DNA from: a virus
Virus record (IMG/VR): IMGVR_UViG_3300045006_000094
Span: 1-34,274 of that record
Reading direction: 5' to 3' (one strand)
Length of the DNA stretch: 34,274 nucleotides
Part shown: in pieces, positions 32,485-34,274 of the stretch
Layout: each line of letters starts with the position of its first letter
Position numbering within the stretch: position 1 is the stretch's first letter
Translations under genes and position numbers: made by a program
Notes under the pieces: model-generated
Seen by the model: the letters and a program-made list of their open reading frames with translations, nothing else
The model's database searches: none
Told to the model about the DNA's origin: nothing

Positions 32485-32589
32485 TCACGGCCCGCCGCAC
32501 CGCCTCAGGTAGGCGACGACGCCCGCGAGCAAGGCCGAGAACCACGCCACGGCAGCACCCCGAATCAGCCATCGGCCTCCCGTCGTCAT
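32485..32589 (-). CDS. Candidate 34-aa single-helix membrane protein
   Basis: The ATG overlaps the stop of the VWA gene (ATGA), the coupling seen widely in this genome. The 34 codons give a basic start (MTTGGRWLIRG), a hydrophobic helix (AAVAWFSALLAGVVAYL) and a basic end (RRCGGP). The ribosome site (GGTGGGG) is modest. The membrane pattern and coupling argue for a real gene, but at this length chance cannot be excluded. Confidence 0.45.
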   Translation of the reverse strand: MTTGGRWLIRGAAVAWFSALLAGVVAYLRRCGGP

Positions 32590-34274
32590 GGCCCCACCGC
32601 CCATTCAAGCGCCGCGACCAGATCGGAGACACCGCCGTGAGGCACGGCCCGATATTCGACGTCCTCATAGCCCGCTGGAGCCTGAGTCGCGGAGACGCCG
32701 AGCATGATGCACCTAACCTCTACACCGCACGCCTTGGCATGGCGCACGGCCCACCGCGTGAAGTCCACCGGACCCTTCGCCCGGGACTCCCTCCACCCGT
32801 TGCAGGCCGGCTGACCGTCGCAGACCATAACGACACGCTCAAGACCCTTGACGACGCACCGATCGACGACAGCCTCAATCGCATGCCCGTCGGAGTTGTT
32901 CGCCATCATCCATTCGGACATGCGCTGAAGGCTTGCGGGACTGTCCAGCTCATAGACTACCGACCGCTCGCCGCGCCCGGTTAGCGTCGTCGTATGGCCG
33001 AACCAGAGACACCGACCGCGACCCGCGCCCCGCTCTATCATCATCCCCGCCGCACAGGCCATGGAAGATTTGCGGTCACGCGTTCCGATGATGCCCTGCC
33101 GCATGGACCCTGAAAGGTCCAGCAACACAGCGCACGACGGCAGACGCTCCAGCCCACGGTCGGACCCGTCACGGTCGAAACATCGCGCCGGTCCCTCTTC
33201 GATGAGACGCTCCACCGACAGAGACGACCCCGACCGCGACCACCTCGCTGACGAGTCACGGCCGCGAACCTTGACCTTTGCCGCCTCTCCGAGTAGACGC
33301 CGAACCTCGTCAGGTGGCGCCATTACGCAGCCCTTGCCGTAGATAGCGAGAGAGGGGCCCCGTAGGCCACCGTACCACCTGTAGCGTTCCACGCCTTCCC
33401 GCTCGCCCCTCACGATAGCGGGGGTCGGATAGACCATCAGCTCACGGCCCCCAACCCAGCGCCGCAAGTCCTCCACTCTGGAAAGGTCGAGGTTGGCCTC
33501 CACCTCCGTCCACCCTTGCGCGATCTGGACCCCCGTCCCCCGGTAGGACGTGTCACACACGCCCGCAGGCTTCTCCTGCTGCTTGCCCTCCGTAATCTCG
33601 CCGCCGCCGTCCCCGTCGTTGTACGCAGGCCCTCCGACCTCGAGGGCTTCGACCTTGACCTTACCGCCACCGCCACCGCCGCCGCCCGTCACAGCCGCCC
33701 TCGGACACGCCAGAATCAGCGCGGCCCGCGAACGCGGAGACGGCAGACGCCCCCGCGTGATAGCCCGAGCGACCTTCAGACCCCACGCCTCAAAGTCGGC
33801 AGCGTTCTCCAGCATCGCCCGCCCTTCGACCATCGACCCCTGAATCGCCAGATAGGCGACCGGGGGCACCGCGTAGCCCTTCGAGCGTGCCACGCCCGCC
33901 ACTATGACCTTGAGGAGATACCCCTTCAGGCCACCGACGACCAGACACGCTTCGCAGATGTACGCAACCCACTCATGCCATCGCCAGGTCGGCAAGCCCA
34001 CCGACGGATGAAACAGGCAAACATCCTCCACCCACTGAGCGGCCTGCCGTACGAGAGCAGCCCGCTCCTTGGACGCCGCGCCCCGCTTCAGGGAGCGGTT
34101 GACGGACTCCATCGCGGCCGACGAGTCAATCCGCAGGTGAAGCCCCTCATGGATTGCCGTGGAATAGTCCGTTTCGCCCGCCACCGTCACCAGAGCCACC
34201 GGCCCCTTGCTGATGGACGCCCCCAACGTGTCCCCATTCAGATGGGCCGCGACCATCACCGGCCGCCGCGCCAC
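32586..34274 (-). CDS. CobT-like protein: HEXXH metallopeptidase motif plus VWA domain (5' end outside window)
   Basis: The visible part is 562 residues; a GTG lies exactly at the window edge, so the true start may be outside. HEGLH at about residues 42-46 of the visible part is a zinc-metallopeptidase HEXXH motif. A poly-Gly run (about 197-204) and a variable middle follow. Residues about 380-555 form a von Willebrand A domain with an intact MIDAS: DLSGS at 386-390 and the later metal-site Asp in MVCDGQP (D486). This resembles CobT-like and DUF2201-like proteins that pair with MoxR/CobS-type AAA ATPases, whose gene may lie beyond the window. CobS/CobT-like pairs are known from other phages, where they are not thought to make cobalamin. 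The role here is unknown. Confidence 0.75.
   Translation of the reverse strand: MARRPVMVAAHLNGDTLGASISKGPVALVTVAGETDYSTAIHEGLHLRIDSSAAMESVNRSLKRGAASKERAALVRQAAQWVEDVCLFHPSVGLPTWRWHEWVAYICEACLVVGGLKGYLLKVIVAGVARSKGYAVPPVAYLAIQGSMVEGRAMLENAADFEAWGLKVARAITRGRLPSPRSRAALILACPRAAVTGGGGGGGGKVKVEALEVGGPAYNDGDGGGEITEGKQQEKPAGVCDTSYRGTGVQIAQGWTEVEANLDLSRVEDLRRWVGGRELMVYPTPAIVRGEREGVERYRWYGGLRGPSLAIYGKGCVMAPPDEVRRLLGEAAKVKVRGRDSSARWSRSGSSLSVERLIEEGPARCFDRDGSDRGLERLPSCAVLLDLSGSMRQGIIGTRDRKSSMACAAGMMIERGAGRGRCLWFGHTTTLTGRGERSVVYELDSPASLQRMSEWMMANNSDGHAIEAVVDRCVVKGLERVVMVCDGQPACNGWRESRAKGPVDFTRWAVRHAKACGVEVRCIMLGVSATQAPAGYEDVEYRAVPHGGVSDLVAALEWAVGP
33661..33689. repeat. GGN trinucleotide run inside the VWA gene
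   Basis: A short run of GCC and ACC units on the plus strand encodes eight consecutive glycines on the minus strand, in the linker between the metallopeptidase-like and VWA parts. Such runs can change length by slippage and probably give a flexible hinge. Confidence 0.6.

Noticed and set aside
32389-32640. An 83-codon + strand frame in the region upstream of terL
   Set aside because: Low-complexity Pro/Arg/Ser/Ala composition, it covers the folded element and runs antisense into the VWA gene.

Overview
The window looks like part of a tailed-phage genome of podovirus architecture, probably from an uncultivated phage of a high-GC bacterium. The base composition is GC-rich, genes are tightly packed, and strong AGGAGG-type ribosome sites are common. 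One long leftward block reads, in transcription order, terminase large subunit, portal, scaffold, decoration protein, HK97-type major capsid protein, head-tail adaptor, beta-propeller nozzle, tailspike, three putative ejection proteins, then lysis genes. No tail tube, sheath, baseplate or tape-measure gene is seen, which fits a short-tailed virion. The Rz-like membrane coil protein, lipoprotein and exported proteins suggest a Gram-negative host, by inference only.

Left region (1-3967, + strand): ten small to medium genes, nearly all joined by 4-bp ATGA or GTGA overlaps. They include a lipoprotein, other small exported or membrane proteins, two zinc-ribbon-like mini-proteins, an orphan beta-group amino-methyltransferase, and a RuvC-type nuclease carrying two winged-helix modules, the last LexA-like. 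This run converges on the leftward late block at about 3968-4067.

Late block (4068-31966, - strand): after terL and portal come two tiny proteins, an acidic-then-basic scaffold, an AT-hook protein, a decoration protein, the major capsid protein, and a second stand-alone copy of the decoration protein's C-terminal domain. Next is an unusual run of exported or membrane-anchored proteins, including a DNRLRE-like protein and a calcineurin-like phosphoesterase fused to a beta-helix. Then come a coiled-coil protein, the adaptor, the nozzle, a small protein, a pectate-lyase-type tailspike, and a three-gene ejection cassette ending in a 2100-residue polyvalent protein with a DdrB/ParB-like domain. 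A phage GroES and a lysis group (Rz-like protein, T7-lysozyme-type amidase, holin candidate) follow, and a small exported protein closes the block.

Right region (31967-34274): a non-coding stretch of about 520 bp upstream of terL holds a GA-rich tract with repeats, a promoter candidate and a strongly folded multi-branch element. Beyond it lie a 34-residue membrane protein and the 3' part of a CobT-like gene that joins a HEXXH metallopeptidase motif to a von Willebrand A domain. No small terminase, DNA polymerase, RNA polymerase, integrase, tRNA or CRISPR array was recognised. Function calls come from motif recognition by eye, with no database search.
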